Shown: one piece after another, positions 1 through 8,408 of the stretch
Numbering within the stretch: position 1 is the first letter of the stretch
Layout of the letters: every line of letters starts with the position of its first letter
Position numbers and translations under genes: made by a program
Notes under the pieces: model-generated
Told to the model about the DNA's origin: nothing
Seen by the model: the letters and a program-made list of their open reading frames with translations, nothing else
Database searches by the model: none
Source of the DNA: Marivita lacus
GTDB taxonomy: Bacteria > Pseudomonadota > Alphaproteobacteria > Rhodobacterales > Rhodobacteraceae
Assembly (NCBI RefSeq): GCF_014637725.1
Contig: NZ_BMFC01000002.1
Coordinates: forward strand, 546,186 to 610,185
Reading direction: 5' to 3'
Length of the DNA: 64,000 bases

Positions 1-154
1 TCCGCCCTCTTAATGTGAAAGTTTAACAACCCACATCCGAAAATGCGCCCCCTTATGCACAGGTGGCGCGGGCGTGGCGCTTGATCTCTGCGTTGACACT
101 GGTATGAGCGCCCCAAAGATCCCCTTTGCCCCCATCATAAGGACGAGAAGGCCT

Positions 155-2200
155 GTGGATATCGAGACCCTCAAAGCCCAGAACCCCGATCATTGGAACA
201 AGGCGGCGGCGATCCGCGCGCTGACGCTGGACGCGGTGGCTGCCGCGAATTCCGGTCACTCGGGCATGCCCATCGGCATGGCGGACGTGGCCACTGTTCT
301 CTACGAAAAGCACCTGAAATTCGACGCCGCCCGCCCCGACTGGCACGACCGCGACCGGTTCATTCTGTCGGCCGGTCACGGTTCAATGCTGCTCTATTCC
401 CTGCTTTATCTGGTGGGCGATGCAGAGATCACGCTGGATCAGGTCAAGAACTTCCGCCAGTGGGGAGCCAAGACCGCAGGCCATCCCGAAAACTTCCTCG
501 CGCAAGCCATTGAAACCACAACCGGTCCGCTGGGTCAGGGTCTTGCCAACTCCGTTGGCTTCGCCATGGCCGAAGAAGCGCTGCGCGCGCGCTTCGGCAA
601 GAAGCTGGTCGATCACCACACCTATGTCATCGCGGGCGATGGCTGCCTGATGGAGGGCATCAGCCACGAGGCCATCGGCATCGCCGGGCGTCAGGAACTG
701 TCGCGGCTGATCGTCTTCTGGGACAACAACAACATCACCATCGATGGCACGGTCGATCTGTCTGACCGCACTGATCAGGTGGCGCGCTTTACCGCCGCGG
801 GCTGGCATGTGCAGGACATCGACGGCCACAATCCGGCCGAGATCGACGCATCCATCACGGCGGCGAAAGCCGACAAACGCCCGTCGATGATCGCCTGCAA
901 GACACATATCGCCCTGGGGCACGCGGCGCAGGACACGTCCAAGGGCCACGGCGCACTGACCAACGCGGACCAGAACGCCGAGGCCAAGGCCGTCTGGGGT
1001 TGGACCACCGGCCCGTTCGAAGTGCCCGCCGAGATCAAGTCAGCATGGGAAGAGATCGGTCGCCGCGGTGCTGCGGCGCGCGCCGACTGGGAGGCGCGAC
1101 TGGCGGAGATGTCTGCGTCACGTCAGGCCGAGTTCGCCCGCACGATGGCAGGTGAAGCGCCGAAAAACCTGTCCTCGACCATCAAGGCGCTGAAAAAGCA
1201 GATCAGCGAAAGCGCGCCGTCTGTAGCGACGCGCAAAAGCTCCGAAATGGTGCTCGAAGTCGTCAACCCGATCCTGCCGGAAACCATCGGCGGGTCAGCC
1301 GACCTCACCGGCTCGAACAACACCAAGACGGGTGACCTGGGCGTGTTCGACGTGGACAATCGCAAGGGCCGTTATGTCTATTGGGGCATCCGCGAGCACG
1401 GCATGGCGTCGGCGATGAACGGCATGGCGCTGCATGGCGGCATCCGCCCCTATGGCGGCACGTTCATGTGTTTCACCGATTACGCCCGCCCGGCAATGCG
1501 CCTGTCGGCGCTGATGCAGGTGCCAACCGTCTACGTGATGACCCACGATTCCATCGGCCTGGGCGAAGACGGTCCGACGCACCAGCCGATCGAACATCTG
1601 GCGATCAGCCGCGCGACGCCAAACACGCTGGTGTTCCGCCCCGCCGACACGGTGGAAACCGCCGAGGCGTGGGAGATTGCGCTGACCCAGACGAAGACGC
1701 CGTCGGTGCTGTCGCTGACGCGGCAGAACCTGCGCACCGTGCGAACCGAGCACAAGACCAAGAACCTGACCGCGCAGGGCGCCTATGTTCTGGCCGATGC
1801 CGAAGGCAAGCGTCAGGCGATCCTGATGGCGACCGGATCGGAAGTCGAGATCGCGATGGCGGCGCGGGACATGCTGCACGCCGAGGGGATCGGCACGCGG
1901 GTCGTGTCCATGCCCTGCTGGGAGCTGTTCGAGGAACAGGACGAGGCCTATCGCAAGCGCGTGCTTCCGGGTGGTCCGGTGCGCGTGGCGGTCGAGGCGG
2001 GTATCCGCTTTGGCTGGGACCGCTGGCTGTTCGGAGAGCGCGGCAAGCGCGAGAAGTCCGGGTTCATCGGCATGCACGGGTTCGGAGCATCGGCCCCTGC
2101 GGAAACGCTTTACGAGAAGTTCGGTATCACGGCAGAGAGCGTGGCACAAAAGGTGCGCGATCTGGTCGAGGGCCGTTGGCAGGCTGATCCGCGCACGTAA
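155..2200 (+). CDS. tkt: Transketolase
   Basis: Thiamine-diphosphate enzyme that moves two-carbon ketol units between sugar phosphates in the pentose phosphate and Calvin-type cycles; cytoplasmic. The 681-residue product has the usual transketolase length and order: N-terminal ThDP domain with the GDG(CLMEG) motif followed about 25 residues later by the NNN Mg/ThDP segment, then the pyrimidine domain ([23 protein letters not shown]) and the C-terminal domain (ATGSEVEIA). I chose the GTG at 155 because a strong GGACGAGAAGG ribosome site lies just upstream and the product then opens with the family-typical start before [13 protein letters not shown]. An ATG at 74 in the same frame would add 27 residues without homology. 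The gene stands alone and is followed by a cluster of palindromes. Confidence 0.95.
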   Translation: MDIETLKAQNPDHWNKAAAIRALTLDAVAAANSGHSGMPIGMADVATVLYEKHLKFDAARPDWHDRDRFILSAGHGSMLLYSLLYLVGDAEITLDQVKNFRQWGAKTAGHPENFLAQAIETTTGPLGQGLANSVGFAMAEEALRARFGKKLVDHHTYVIAGDGCLMEGISHEAIGIAGRQELSRLIVFWDNNNITIDGTVDLSDRTDQVARFTAAGWHVQDIDGHNPAEIDASITAAKADKRPSMIACKTHIALGHAAQDTSKGHGALTNADQNAEAKAVWGWTTGPFEVPAEIKSAWEEIGRRGAAARADWEARLAEMSASRQAEFARTMAGEAPKNLSSTIKALKKQISESAPSVATRKSSEMVLEVVNPILPETIGGSADLTGSNNTKTGDLGVFDVDNRKGRYVYWGIREHGMASAMNGMALHGGIRPYGGTFMCFTDYARPAMRLSALMQVPTVYVMTHDSIGLGEDGPTHQPIEHLAISRATPNTLVFRPADTVETAEAWEIALTQTKTPSVLSLTRQNLRTVRTEHKTKNLTAQGAYVLADAEGKRQAILMATGSEVEIAMAARDMLHAEGIGTRVVSMPCWELFEEQDEAYRKRVLPGGPVRVAVEAGIRFGWDRWLFGERGKREKSGFIGMHGFGASAPAETLYEKFGITAESVAQKVRDLVEGRWQADPRT

Positions 2201-2240
2201 GCGATTTGGCGGCCCTGCCATTTTGCGGGGTCGCCGGATT

Positions 2241-2390
2241 GCGATGCATCGCATGCACGCTTTGACGCGTTCAGTTGCCCCCGGTGATGCATTGGGCCTC
2301 GCTGCGTCGACGCAGCGCCAAAACGCGTTGACGCGTTTTGGGCTTTACCCTGCGAGCGCAGCACAGTGTCAGAACCGCTGCGACGCGGTT
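2241..2390. repeat. Cluster of four short palindromes downstream of tkt
   Basis: Four perfect or near-perfect inverted repeats follow each other: GCGATGCATCGC (2241-2252), CGCTGCGTCGACGCAGCG (2300-2317), an 11-bp arm repeat CCAAAACGCGT-TG-ACGCGTTTTGG (2318-2341), and AACCGC-N6-GCGGTT (2373-2390). The last overlaps the end of the small minus-strand gene. The third could act as a bidirectional terminator between the convergent tkt and the 97-residue gene, although neither side has a long T run. Confidence 0.6.
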
Positions 2391-2662
2391 TCATTCCCCG
2401 GCCACGCCCGTTGCGACAGCGTCGGTGGATCGCGATTGACCACAAGCCGCACCGGGTCGCGGTTGCAGAAGACCACAAGCTGATCGGCGTTTTCAACTAG
2501 GGTGAAGCCGCGCCTGCGTACTTCGTGCACAAACGCTTCGCGGCCTGCATAGCGTTCGACATCGCGGGTGGCACGGTGGATCACACCACCCCGCCCAACC
2601 GCCTTGGCAGAGAAGACGTTGCGGATCCAGGTATCGGGGTCAAGATAAGAGGGAATCGTCAT
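2369..2662 (-). CDS. Small conserved hypothetical protein (97 aa)
   Basis: I recognise the pattern of a small protein recurring in Rhodobacteraceae (an opening MTIPSYLDPDTW followed by RDVERYAGREAF and VFCNRDPVRL), but not a defined function. Relatives sometimes carry the label phosphoribosylanthranilate isomerase; at 97 residues without a TIM-barrel sequence this cannot be that enzyme. No signal peptide or membrane segment is visible; the protein is basic and probably cytoplasmic. The ATG at 2662 is preferred over an upstream TTG at 2671. The C-terminal 20 residues run into the palindrome cluster and may be poorly conserved. It is convergent with tkt and lies upstream of nothing obvious. Confidence 0.6.
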   Translation of the reverse strand: MTIPSYLDPDTWIRNVFSAKAVGRGGVIHRATRDVERYAGREAFVHEVRRRGFTLVENADQLVVFCNRDPVRLVVNRDPPTLSQRAWPGNETASQRF

Positions 2663-2708
2663 GCCGCCCAACCTAGCGCGAAACTGGTTAAGACAGGCTT
2701 AACGCAGC

Positions 2709-3665
2709 TCAGGCGCCTTTGGGCATCACCGCCGTCCAGACCGGCGTGATGATCTTGACCCCGACCGGGATCAGGATCAGCCCCCAGATGAACCCCAGAA
2801 TGAAATCGAACCCGGCCGTGACCGCCCATTCGATGAACCCCTGCCCGGCCCCAACAGCGACCGCCACATGGTGAATGGCGTCCTCGGGCCAGTGCCAGCC
2901 CATCTGCGCCACGGAATGCACGATGATCGACCCGCCGACCCAGAGCATCGCCGCCGTGCCCACCACGGTCAGCCCCGTCAGAAACCATGGCATGAACTTG
3001 ACGATCCCGCGCCCCAGCGCGCGGGTCACGCCAAGCCGCCCCACCTGGCTGAGCCAGAGGCCGACGTCGTCCATCTTCACGATCACCGCCACCGCGCCAT
3101 AGACGGCGAGTGTCACCATGATCCCGACCACCGCCAGCGTCGCGCCCTGAATCCAGATGTTGTCGACCTCGATCACCGACAGCGCGATGGTCATGATCTC
3201 GGCCGACAGGATGAAATCCGTCTTGATCGCGCCTTTGACCTTTTCCTCCTCTAGGTGAAGCGGATCACCGATGTCATGGCTGCCATCCGGTCCGCCGGAA
3301 TGATCATCATGCGGGCGCAGCACATGCACGATCTTTTCTGCGCCCTCGAAACACAGGTAACTGCCGCCGAGGATCAGCAAGGGCGGGATCAGCCACGGCG
3401 CGAATGTCGACAGGAGCAAGGCGGCAGGGAGCAGGAACACCAGCTTGTTGATCAGCGATCCGCGCGCGATCCGCCAGATGATCGGCAATTCGCGGGCGGG
3501 CGCGAATCCGTGCAGGTATTTCGGGGTCACCGCCGCGTCGTCGATCAGGACACCCGCGGTCTTGGACCCGGCCTTGGCCGCCGCAGCACCAATGTCATCC
3601 ACCGAGGCCGCCGCCACCTTGGCGATGGCCGCCACGTCGTCGAGAAGTGCCAACAATCCGCTCAT
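2709..3665 (-). CDS. DUF808 family inner-membrane protein (YedI-like)
   Basis: A 318-residue protein matching the DUF808/YedI family of unknown function. It begins MSGLLALLDDVAAIAK with a DDVA-rich cytoplasmic segment, contains GSLINKLVFLLPAALLLS, the conserved EEEKVKGAIKTDFILSAEIM stretch (around residues 140-160), and about five to six hydrophobic spans towards the C terminus (GATLAVVGIMVTL, PWFLTGLTVVGTAAML, AGFDFILGFIWGLILIPVGV). The start ATG at 3665 shares its A with the TGA of the DoxX gene, so the two are translationally coupled. An in-frame extension upstream to 3860 overlaps DoxX and is rejected. Its role is unknown; a membrane transport or barrier function is only inference. Confidence 0.88.
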   Translation of the reverse strand: MSGLLALLDDVAAIAKVAAASVDDIGAAAAKAGSKTAGVLIDDAAVTPKYLHGFAPARELPIIWRIARGSLINKLVFLLPAALLLSTFAPWLIPPLLILGGSYLCFEGAEKIVHVLRPHDDHSGGPDGSHDIGDPLHLEEEKVKGAIKTDFILSAEIMTIALSVIEVDNIWIQGATLAVVGIMVTLAVYGAVAVIVKMDDVGLWLSQVGRLGVTRALGRGIVKFMPWFLTGLTVVGTAAMLWVGGSIIVHSVAQMGWHWPEDAIHHVAVAVGAGQGFIEWAVTAGFDFILGFIWGLILIPVGVKIITPVWTAVMPKGA

Positions 3666-4054
3666 CACGTTACCCCGTGTTTGTGTCCGCCAAGGACATA
3701 CCGTCCCGGGCCGTGCGCCGCCAGTACCAGACAGCCCCCGGCAATGGCCCAGTTCTTGACGAAGATGCTCATTTGCCACGGATCGCCCGGCAGGAAGTGG
3801 AACAGGCTCGTCACCCCGCAATACAGCGCCAGCAGCGCCGCCACCGGGCGCACCGCCCATCCCGCCACCAATGCCAGACCAGCGAGCGCATTGAACCCCA
3901 AGGCGGGCCAGACCAGCAGGTCGGGCAGGCCACGATCCGTCAGCAGCGCCATCGACGAGCCCGGGTCCAGCACCTTCTGCGCCGCGCCCGCCAGGAACAG
4001 ACAGGCGATCAGGCAGCGTCCGACGAGCACCGCGATATCGGCCGTCGACGTCAT
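3665..4054 (-). CDS. DoxX family membrane protein
   Basis: A 129-residue protein with four hydrophobic helices and the DoxX-type opening VGRCLIACLFLAGAAQKV, followed by FNALAGLALVAGW, ALLALYCGVTSLFHF and NWAIAGGCLVLAA. Family members are small four-helix membrane proteins, some linked to redox or thiol metabolism; no specific substrate can be read here. It is the first gene of a two-gene minus-strand unit with the DUF808 protein, whose start overlaps this stop by one base. The 178-bp region upstream is shared with the divergent gap gene. Confidence 0.85.
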   Translation of the reverse strand: MTSTADIAVLVGRCLIACLFLAGAAQKVLDPGSSMALLTDRGLPDLLVWPALGFNALAGLALVAGWAVRPVAALLALYCGVTSLFHFLPGDPWQMSIFVKNWAIAGGCLVLAAHGPGRYVLGGHKHGVT

Positions 4055-4106
4055 TATTTCAGATTCCGCAACATCTCCGCAGTGTTACCGCAAACCGTCG
4101 CAAAGC

Positions 4107-4150
4107 GTTAGCGCCATCATGTCTTCAAAGTACACCTTTTGCGCTAACAT
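4107..4150. promoter_or_regulatory. Candidate palindromic operator half-sites between doxX and gap
   Basis: The divergent region 4055-4232 holds CGTTAGCGCC (4107-4116) and TTTTGCGCTAACA (4138-4150), which resemble the two halves of a TGTTAGCGCTAACA-type palindrome. A better copy sits upstream of the second gap gene at 9291-9304. I cannot assign -35/-10 boxes with confidence. The shared motif is an observation; a common regulator is inference. Confidence 0.35.
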
Positions 4151-4232
4151 GTTGTGAAATCGAGTCTTTTTACTTTGCGGATGCAGCATACCTCCGTATA
4201 CGGGACACAGCCCAGGCGCAGGAGACTTGCTC

Positions 4233-5237
4233 ATGACCGTCACTCTTGGAATCAACGGTTTCGGTCGGATCGGCCGCTGCACCCTCGCCCATATTGCCGA
4301 AAGCTCGCGCAACGACGTTCAGGTCGTCAAGATCAACGCGACCGGCCCGATCGAGACGAACGCCCACCTCCTGCGCTATGACAGCGTGCATGGCCGCTTC
4401 GGCGGAGAGGTCAAGGTCAAGGGCAACACGATGGATCTGGGCCGTGGCCCGATGGAAGTGTTCTCGACCTACAACCCCGAAGAGCTGGACTGGTCGGGCT
4501 GCGACGTGGTTCTGGAATGCACCGGCAATTTCAACGACGGCAGCAAGGCCGGCATCCACATGGAGCGCGGCGCGAAATCGGTTTTGATCTCTGCTCCTGC
4601 AAAGAATGTGCAGAAAACCATCGTCTACGGTGTGAACCACCGGTCGCTGATCGAAGGCGACACGATGATTTCGAACGGGTCCTGCACCACCAATTGCCTG
4701 GCCCCACTTGCCAAGGTGCTGGACGAGGCGCTGGGGATCGAAAGCGGCATCATGACCACGATCCATTCCTATACCGGCGACCAGCCCACTTTGGACCGGC
4801 GCCATGCGGACCTCTACCGCGCGCGGGCGGCGGCGATGGCGATGATCCCGACCTCGACCGGTGCGGCTGCCGCACTGGGCGAAGTGTTGCCGAACCTCAA
4901 GGGCAAGCTCGATGGCTCTGCGGTGCGGGTGCCGACACCCAACGTGTCGGCGGTCGATCTGACCTTCTATGCGGGCAAGGACGTGACGGTCGCGGATGTG
5001 AACGATGTGGTCCGCGAGGCGGCAGCGACCCATATGGGCACGGTCCTGTCCTATGACCCGGAACCCAAGGTGTCGATCGACTTCAACCACACCACCTATT
5101 CGTCGATCTTTGCTCCCGACCAGACCAAGGTTGTGGGCCGACGCATGGTGCGCGTGCTTGCGTGGTACGACAATGAATGGGGCTTCTCGGCGCGCATGGC
5201 GGATGTCGCCGGTGCGATGGGCCGCCTCCTGCACTGA
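4233..5237 (+). CDS. gap: Glyceraldehyde-3-phosphate dehydrogenase, paralogue 1 (possible NADP-type)
   Basis: Interconverts glyceraldehyde-3-phosphate and 1,3-bisphosphoglycerate; cytoplasmic, normal length (334 aa). It shows the Rossmann start INGFGRIGR, catalytic Cys151 in [10 protein letters not shown], and His178 in [10 protein letters not shown]. At residue 36, where NAD-specific enzymes carry the Asp that contacts the adenosine ribose (KINDL), this protein reads KINATGP: the Asp is Ala. Bacillus GapB, the NADP-dependent gluconeogenic type, also has Ala there (AINAS). The paralogue at 9348-10349 keeps Asp36. The ATG at 4233 is preferred to a TTG six bases upstream because GGAGA lies at ideal spacing. 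A hairpin terminator follows at 5280. Cofactor preference is inferred, not shown. Confidence 0.93.
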   Translation: MTVTLGINGFGRIGRCTLAHIAESSRNDVQVVKINATGPIETNAHLLRYDSVHGRFGGEVKVKGNTMDLGRGPMEVFSTYNPEELDWSGCDVVLECTGNFNDGSKAGIHMERGAKSVLISAPAKNVQKTIVYGVNHRSLIEGDTMISNGSCTTNCLAPLAKVLDEALGIESGIMTTIHSYTGDQPTLDRRHADLYRARAAAMAMIPTSTGAAAALGEVLPNLKGKLDGSAVRVPTPNVSAVDLTFYAGKDVTVADVNDVVREAAATHMGTVLSYDPEPKVSIDFNHTTYSSIFAPDQTKVVGRRMVRVLAWYDNEWGFSARMADVAGAMGRLLH

Positions 5238-5279
5238 GGCAGCAGCGCAGCCTTTCCTGCGACACGACTGAAGAAAGAG

Positions 5280-5311
5280 ACCCGCGATACAGGGATGTTT
5301 CGCGGGTTTCT
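5280..5311 (+). terminator. Probable rho-independent terminator after gap
   Basis: An 8-bp stem ACCCGCGA / TCGCGGGT with a 12-base loop, followed by TTCTT, begins 43 bases after the gap stop codon. The rest of the 199-bp gap up to 5436 holds the upstream region of the MFS gene, with no further gene seen. Confidence 0.6.
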
Positions 5312-5436
5312 TGGGTCGTTTCCGACACGCCGTGTCGTCGTTAGCGCCCAATGCGGCGCTGCAGCATTAGTCGAATCTCCTGCCTGTCCTAGAGTGTCGC
5401 GCATGACCGCATCGCACAGGAGTTGGAGGCACGACC

Positions 5437-6696
5437 ATGTTCCAGGTATTTTCAGGCATCTGGGCGCTCTTGATCGGCATCGTGTTCATCATGCTGGGCA
5501 ATGGCATGCATTTCACGCTGATCGGCCTGCGTGGCGGCGTCGAGGGCTTCTCGGCCTTCGATCTGGCGATCGTGACGTCGGGCTATTTCATTGGCTTCCT
5601 GTCGGGCGCGCGGATGACCCCCGACCTGATCCGACGGGTGGGCCATGTGCGGGTCTTTGCGGCGCTTGGCAGCTTCATGTCCGCCGGATTGATCGCCTTC
5701 CCGCTGTTCACCGATCCGATCCTGTGGACGATCCTGCGCATCCTTGTCGGCTTTTGCATGTCGGGCATCTATGTGACGGCGGAAAGCTGGCTCAACGCGT
5801 CGGCCACCAACGAGACACGCGGCAAGGTGCTGTCGGCCTACATGATCGCGCAGACGCTGGGCATCATCGGCGCGCAGGGACTTTTGACCTTCGGGGACGC
5901 GGCGACAGCCGGGCTGTTCATCGGTGCGTCGATCCTTGTCTCGATCTCCTTCGGTCCGATCCTGTTGAGCGTGACACCGACCCCGGCTGCGGATGTGACG
6001 CGTCCGATGGCGTTGCGCAGCCTCTTCCAGTCATCACCTTTGGGCACGGTGGGCATCTTCCTGCTGGGCACCATCTATGCCACGCAATCCGGCATGGGCG
6101 CGGTCTACGGCACGCAGGTCGGAATGAGCGCCAACGAGATCGCGCTGTTTATCGCGATGCTCTTCGGCGGCGCGCTGCTGCTGCAATTTCCAATCGGGTG
6201 GCTGTCGGACCGGATGGATCGCCGGACCCTGATCCTGGGGTGTTCGGTGCTGGGCGCGATGTTCTGCGTCCTCGGCTGGATCAACGGGCCGGACCTGTGG
6301 TTCCTGATGGGGGCCGCGTTCCTGACCGGAGGCGTCACCACGCCGCTCTATGCACTGATCCTCGCCTATACCAATGACGCGCTTGATCCGGCGGACATGC
6401 CGGCCGCGTCGGGCGGGCTGGTGATGACCTTCGGCATCGGGGCAATCCTCGGGCCGTTGGCGGCAGGGAGCGCCATGGAACAGCTGGGGCCGCAGGCGTT
6501 CTGGCTGGTGATTGGCGTGACCTTTGTCGCGATCGCCCTCTATTCGCTCTACCGCATGACACAGCGCGCGGCCGCGCCGGTGTCGGAAAGCGACAGCTAT
6601 CTTGGTGTCTTGCCGACGGCGTCGCCCCTTGCGGTCGAGGCGGCGGGCACATGGGCCGCCGAACAGGCAGAGATCGAGCGCGAGGCCGAGGCCTGA
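5437..6696 (+). CDS. MFS transporter (YcaD-like)
   Basis: A 419-residue major facilitator with about twelve hydrophobic segments and a YcaD-like N-terminal half (GNGMHFTLIGLRGGVEGFS, GYFIGFLSGARMTP, GIYVTAESWLNA). The loop between helices 2 and 3 carries RRVGHVRVF, and WLSDRMDRR is the second-half equivalent of the MFS A motif. The last 50 residues are hydrophilic and acidic, probably a cytoplasmic tail. The substrate cannot be told from sequence. GGAGTTGGAGG lies upstream of the ATG. The gene is monocistronic between the gap terminator and the PepSY operon. Confidence 0.88.
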   Translation: MFQVFSGIWALLIGIVFIMLGNGMHFTLIGLRGGVEGFSAFDLAIVTSGYFIGFLSGARMTPDLIRRVGHVRVFAALGSFMSAGLIAFPLFTDPILWTILRILVGFCMSGIYVTAESWLNASATNETRGKVLSAYMIAQTLGIIGAQGLLTFGDAATAGLFIGASILVSISFGPILLSVTPTPAADVTRPMALRSLFQSSPLGTVGIFLLGTIYATQSGMGAVYGTQVGMSANEIALFIAMLFGGALLLQFPIGWLSDRMDRRTLILGCSVLGAMFCVLGWINGPDLWFLMGAAFLTGGVTTPLYALILAYTNDALDPADMPAASGGLVMTFGIGAILGPLAAGSAMEQLGPQAFWLVIGVTFVAIALYSLYRMTQRAAAPVSESDSYLGVLPTASPLAVEAAGTWAAEQAEIEREAEA

Positions 6697-6838
6697 TCGG
6701 CGCGTTCCGGCTCTAAACCAAAGTTGCAGGACGGGGCACCTGAACCGTCGGCCAATGTCAATCGACCGTTCAAGCTGCGACCTGAAGGGCATCGGCGCCA
6801 CATGCCGTGGCACCCATAACCCCTGAAGGAGTTACCCC

Positions 6839-7090
6839 ATGACCCGCATTCTCGCCCTCGCCCTTGCCTTGGCCCTGCCCGTATCCGCCCATGCCTCGAG
6901 CGACGATTACGGCCTGTCGACCGAACGCATGACCGAAATCCGCACCAAGCTGACGGCGGAGGGCTACGAGGTCCGCAAGATCGACATGGAGGACGGCATG
7001 ATCGAAGCCTATGTCCTCAAGGATGGTCAGCGCCTCGAGCTGTATCTCGATGCCGCACTGAACGTGGTGCGCACCCAGATCGACGATTGA
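6839..7090 (+). CDS. Periplasmic PepSY-domain protein
   Basis: An 83-residue protein with a clear Sec signal peptide (MTRILALALALALPVSAHA, cleavage after AHA) and a single PepSY-like domain: RMTEIRTKLTAEGYEVRKI, then EDGMIEAYVLKDGQRLELYLDAALNVV. PepSY domains are small periplasmic folds often found with cytochrome b561 electron-transfer proteins. The gene lies 50 bp upstream of such a cytochrome and of a membrane-anchored regulator, and the three probably form one operon. AAGGAG precedes the ATG at good distance. Confidence 0.85.
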   Translation: MTRILALALALALPVSAHASSDDYGLSTERMTEIRTKLTAEGYEVRKIDMEDGMIEAYVLKDGQRLELYLDAALNVVRTQIDD

Positions 7091-7140
7091 TTGCAGCAGG
7101 TCCGCGCCCATCGCGCGGACCGCCAACCCCGGAGCCTGAC

Positions 7141-7680
7141 ATGACATCCTACAAAATCTGGGACCCGTTCGTCCGGGTCTTTCACTGGGCGCTTGTGGCC
7201 GGGTTTGCCGCCAATGCGCTGTTCACCGACGACGACAGCACATTGCACGAGAACCTCGGCTATGCCATCGCCGCCCTGATCGCGGCACGACTGGTCTGGG
7301 GGCTGATCGGATCGCGCTATGCGCGGTTTTCATCGTTCTGGCCCTCCTCAGCACGGATCACAGCACAAGTGTCTGACATGGCGACAGGCCGCAAACGCCT
7401 GCATCTCGGCCACACGCCGCTGGGCGCGGTGATGATCTTCAACCTGCTCTTGTCGATCCTGCTGATCGCGGTTACCGGCTGGATGATGAGCACCAATGCC
7501 TTCTGGGGCGTGGACTGGGTTGAAGACCTGCACGAAGCCTTGGTAACGTGGGCCGAAATTTCCATCGTCGTGCACGTGCTTGCAGTGATCTGGGAAAGCC
7601 GCCGGAGCGGTGTCAACCTGCCCCGCGCCATGATCACCGGCATCAAGACCGTACCGGACGGAGCCAGGACAGAGCCGTGA
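7141..7680 (+). CDS. Cytochrome b561 family protein
   Basis: A 179-residue four-helix membrane cytochrome b. Candidate haem ligands lie in the helices: FHWALVAGF (helix 1), LHENLGYAIAALIAARLVWG (helix 2), GHTPLGAVMIFNLLLSILL (helix 3) and LHEALVTWAEISIVVHVLAV (helix 4). The short size fits the bacterial Ni/Fe-hydrogenase b-type / cytochrome b561 group that moves electrons between quinol and periplasmic partners. The ATG at 7141 follows GGAG; an in-frame upstream extension overlaps the PepSY stop and is not used. Its last four bases (GTGA) overlap the start of the regulator gene, indicating translational coupling. Confidence 0.88.
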   Translation: MTSYKIWDPFVRVFHWALVAGFAANALFTDDDSTLHENLGYAIAALIAARLVWGLIGSRYARFSSFWPSSARITAQVSDMATGRKRLHLGHTPLGAVMIFNLLLSILLIAVTGWMMSTNAFWGVDWVEDLHEALVTWAEISIVVHVLAVIWESRRSGVNLPRAMITGIKTVPDGARTEP

Positions 7681-8195
7681 CACTTTTCCCTTCCAGCAAG
7701 CCGGTCTCCCTCGTTGTCCTGATCGTCGCGCAAATCCTTTGCGCGGCGTTCTTTCTGTGGGATGTCGCAGTTGACGGGCTCGACATGGGCCTCGGTGCCT
7801 TCGTCTCGAGCCATTTCGTGGTCGAACTGCTGGCGGTTCTGGCGCTGATTGCTGGCGTGATCTTCGAAACCCGGTACCTGTTCGCCCTGCTGCGGCGCAA
7901 GGCGCATCTCGAGGAACAGCTGGGTCTCGCGGCGGGCGCGTTTCACGATATCGCAGAGTCGCGGTTCGATGCGTGGGCCCTGACTCCGTCGGAACGCGAT
8001 GTGGCATTGTTCACGCTCAAGGGTTTCAGCATTGCCGAAATCGCTGATCTACGCGGCTCTGCCGAGGGCACGGTCAAGGCGCATCTGAACGGCATCTATC
8101 GCAAGGCAGGTGTCACTGGTCGCGGCGCGTTCCTCAGCCTGTTCATCGAGGACCTGATGTCCATTCCCCACACGCCTGATACCGTGGCCGCGTGA
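7677..8195 (+). CDS. Membrane-anchored LuxR-type HTH regulator
   Basis: A 172-residue protein with two N-terminal membrane helices (about residues 11-30 and 48-70), a short linker (RRKAHLEEQLGLAAGAFHDIAES), and a LuxR/GerE-type helix-turn-helix at 101-160 (LTPSERDVALFTLKGFSIAEIADLRGSAEGTVKAHLNGIYRK, with the canonical GTVKAHL recognition helix). It has no receiver domain. The GTG at 7677 overlaps the cytochrome stop as GTGA and is the only start that avoids most of the overlapping gene. The context suggests it reports membrane or redox state from the PepSY/b561 pair to transcription; that link is inference. Confidence 0.82.
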   Translation: MTLFPSSKPVSLVVLIVAQILCAAFFLWDVAVDGLDMGLGAFVSSHFVVELLAVLALIAGVIFETRYLFALLRRKAHLEEQLGLAAGAFHDIAESRFDAWALTPSERDVALFTLKGFSIAEIADLRGSAEGTVKAHLNGIYRKAGVTGRGAFLSLFIEDLMSIPHTPDTVAA

Positions 8196-8249
8196 CAAGC
8201 CATTCCCGCTCTGGCATTCTTTGCCTCGAAGCAGAGGGACAAGGCCGGG

Positions 8250-8393
8250 ATGACCAATTCAATCGCCATAGGTTTGGGGATGCTGATCCTCGGCGGGCTG
8301 GCCATCGACGCCTTCCTGACAGGTGGCGACGGCTTCCTGTTCCTGGCCTCCAAGGGGGTCGATCTGCTTGACTGGATCGCGTTCTGGCGGTGA
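8250..8393 (+). CDS. Small conserved membrane protein (47 aa)
   Basis: ATG to TGA encodes 47 residues: MTNSIAIGLGMLILGGLAIDA, then FLTGGDGFLFLASKGVDL and a terminal LDWIAFWR. It has one N-terminal membrane helix and an amphipathic Trp-containing C terminus. Similar tiny proteins ending in EWLAFWR-like sequences sit just upstream of gap in other Rhodobacteraceae as I remember them, so I regard this as a real gene. Here the usual neighbourhood is interrupted by the minus-strand gene 8409-9047 before the second gap. GGCCGGG upstream is only a weak ribosome site. Confidence 0.65.
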   Translation: MTNSIAIGLGMLILGGLAIDAFLTGGDGFLFLASKGVDLLDWIAFWR

Positions 8394-8408
8394 CAGGGGC
8401 GTGCTGAC

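Noticed and set aside
2369..2662. Phosphoribosylanthranilate isomerase for the 97-residue protein
   Set aside because: That label is attached to similar small proteins, but the length and sequence cannot form a TIM barrel; no trp genes are near.
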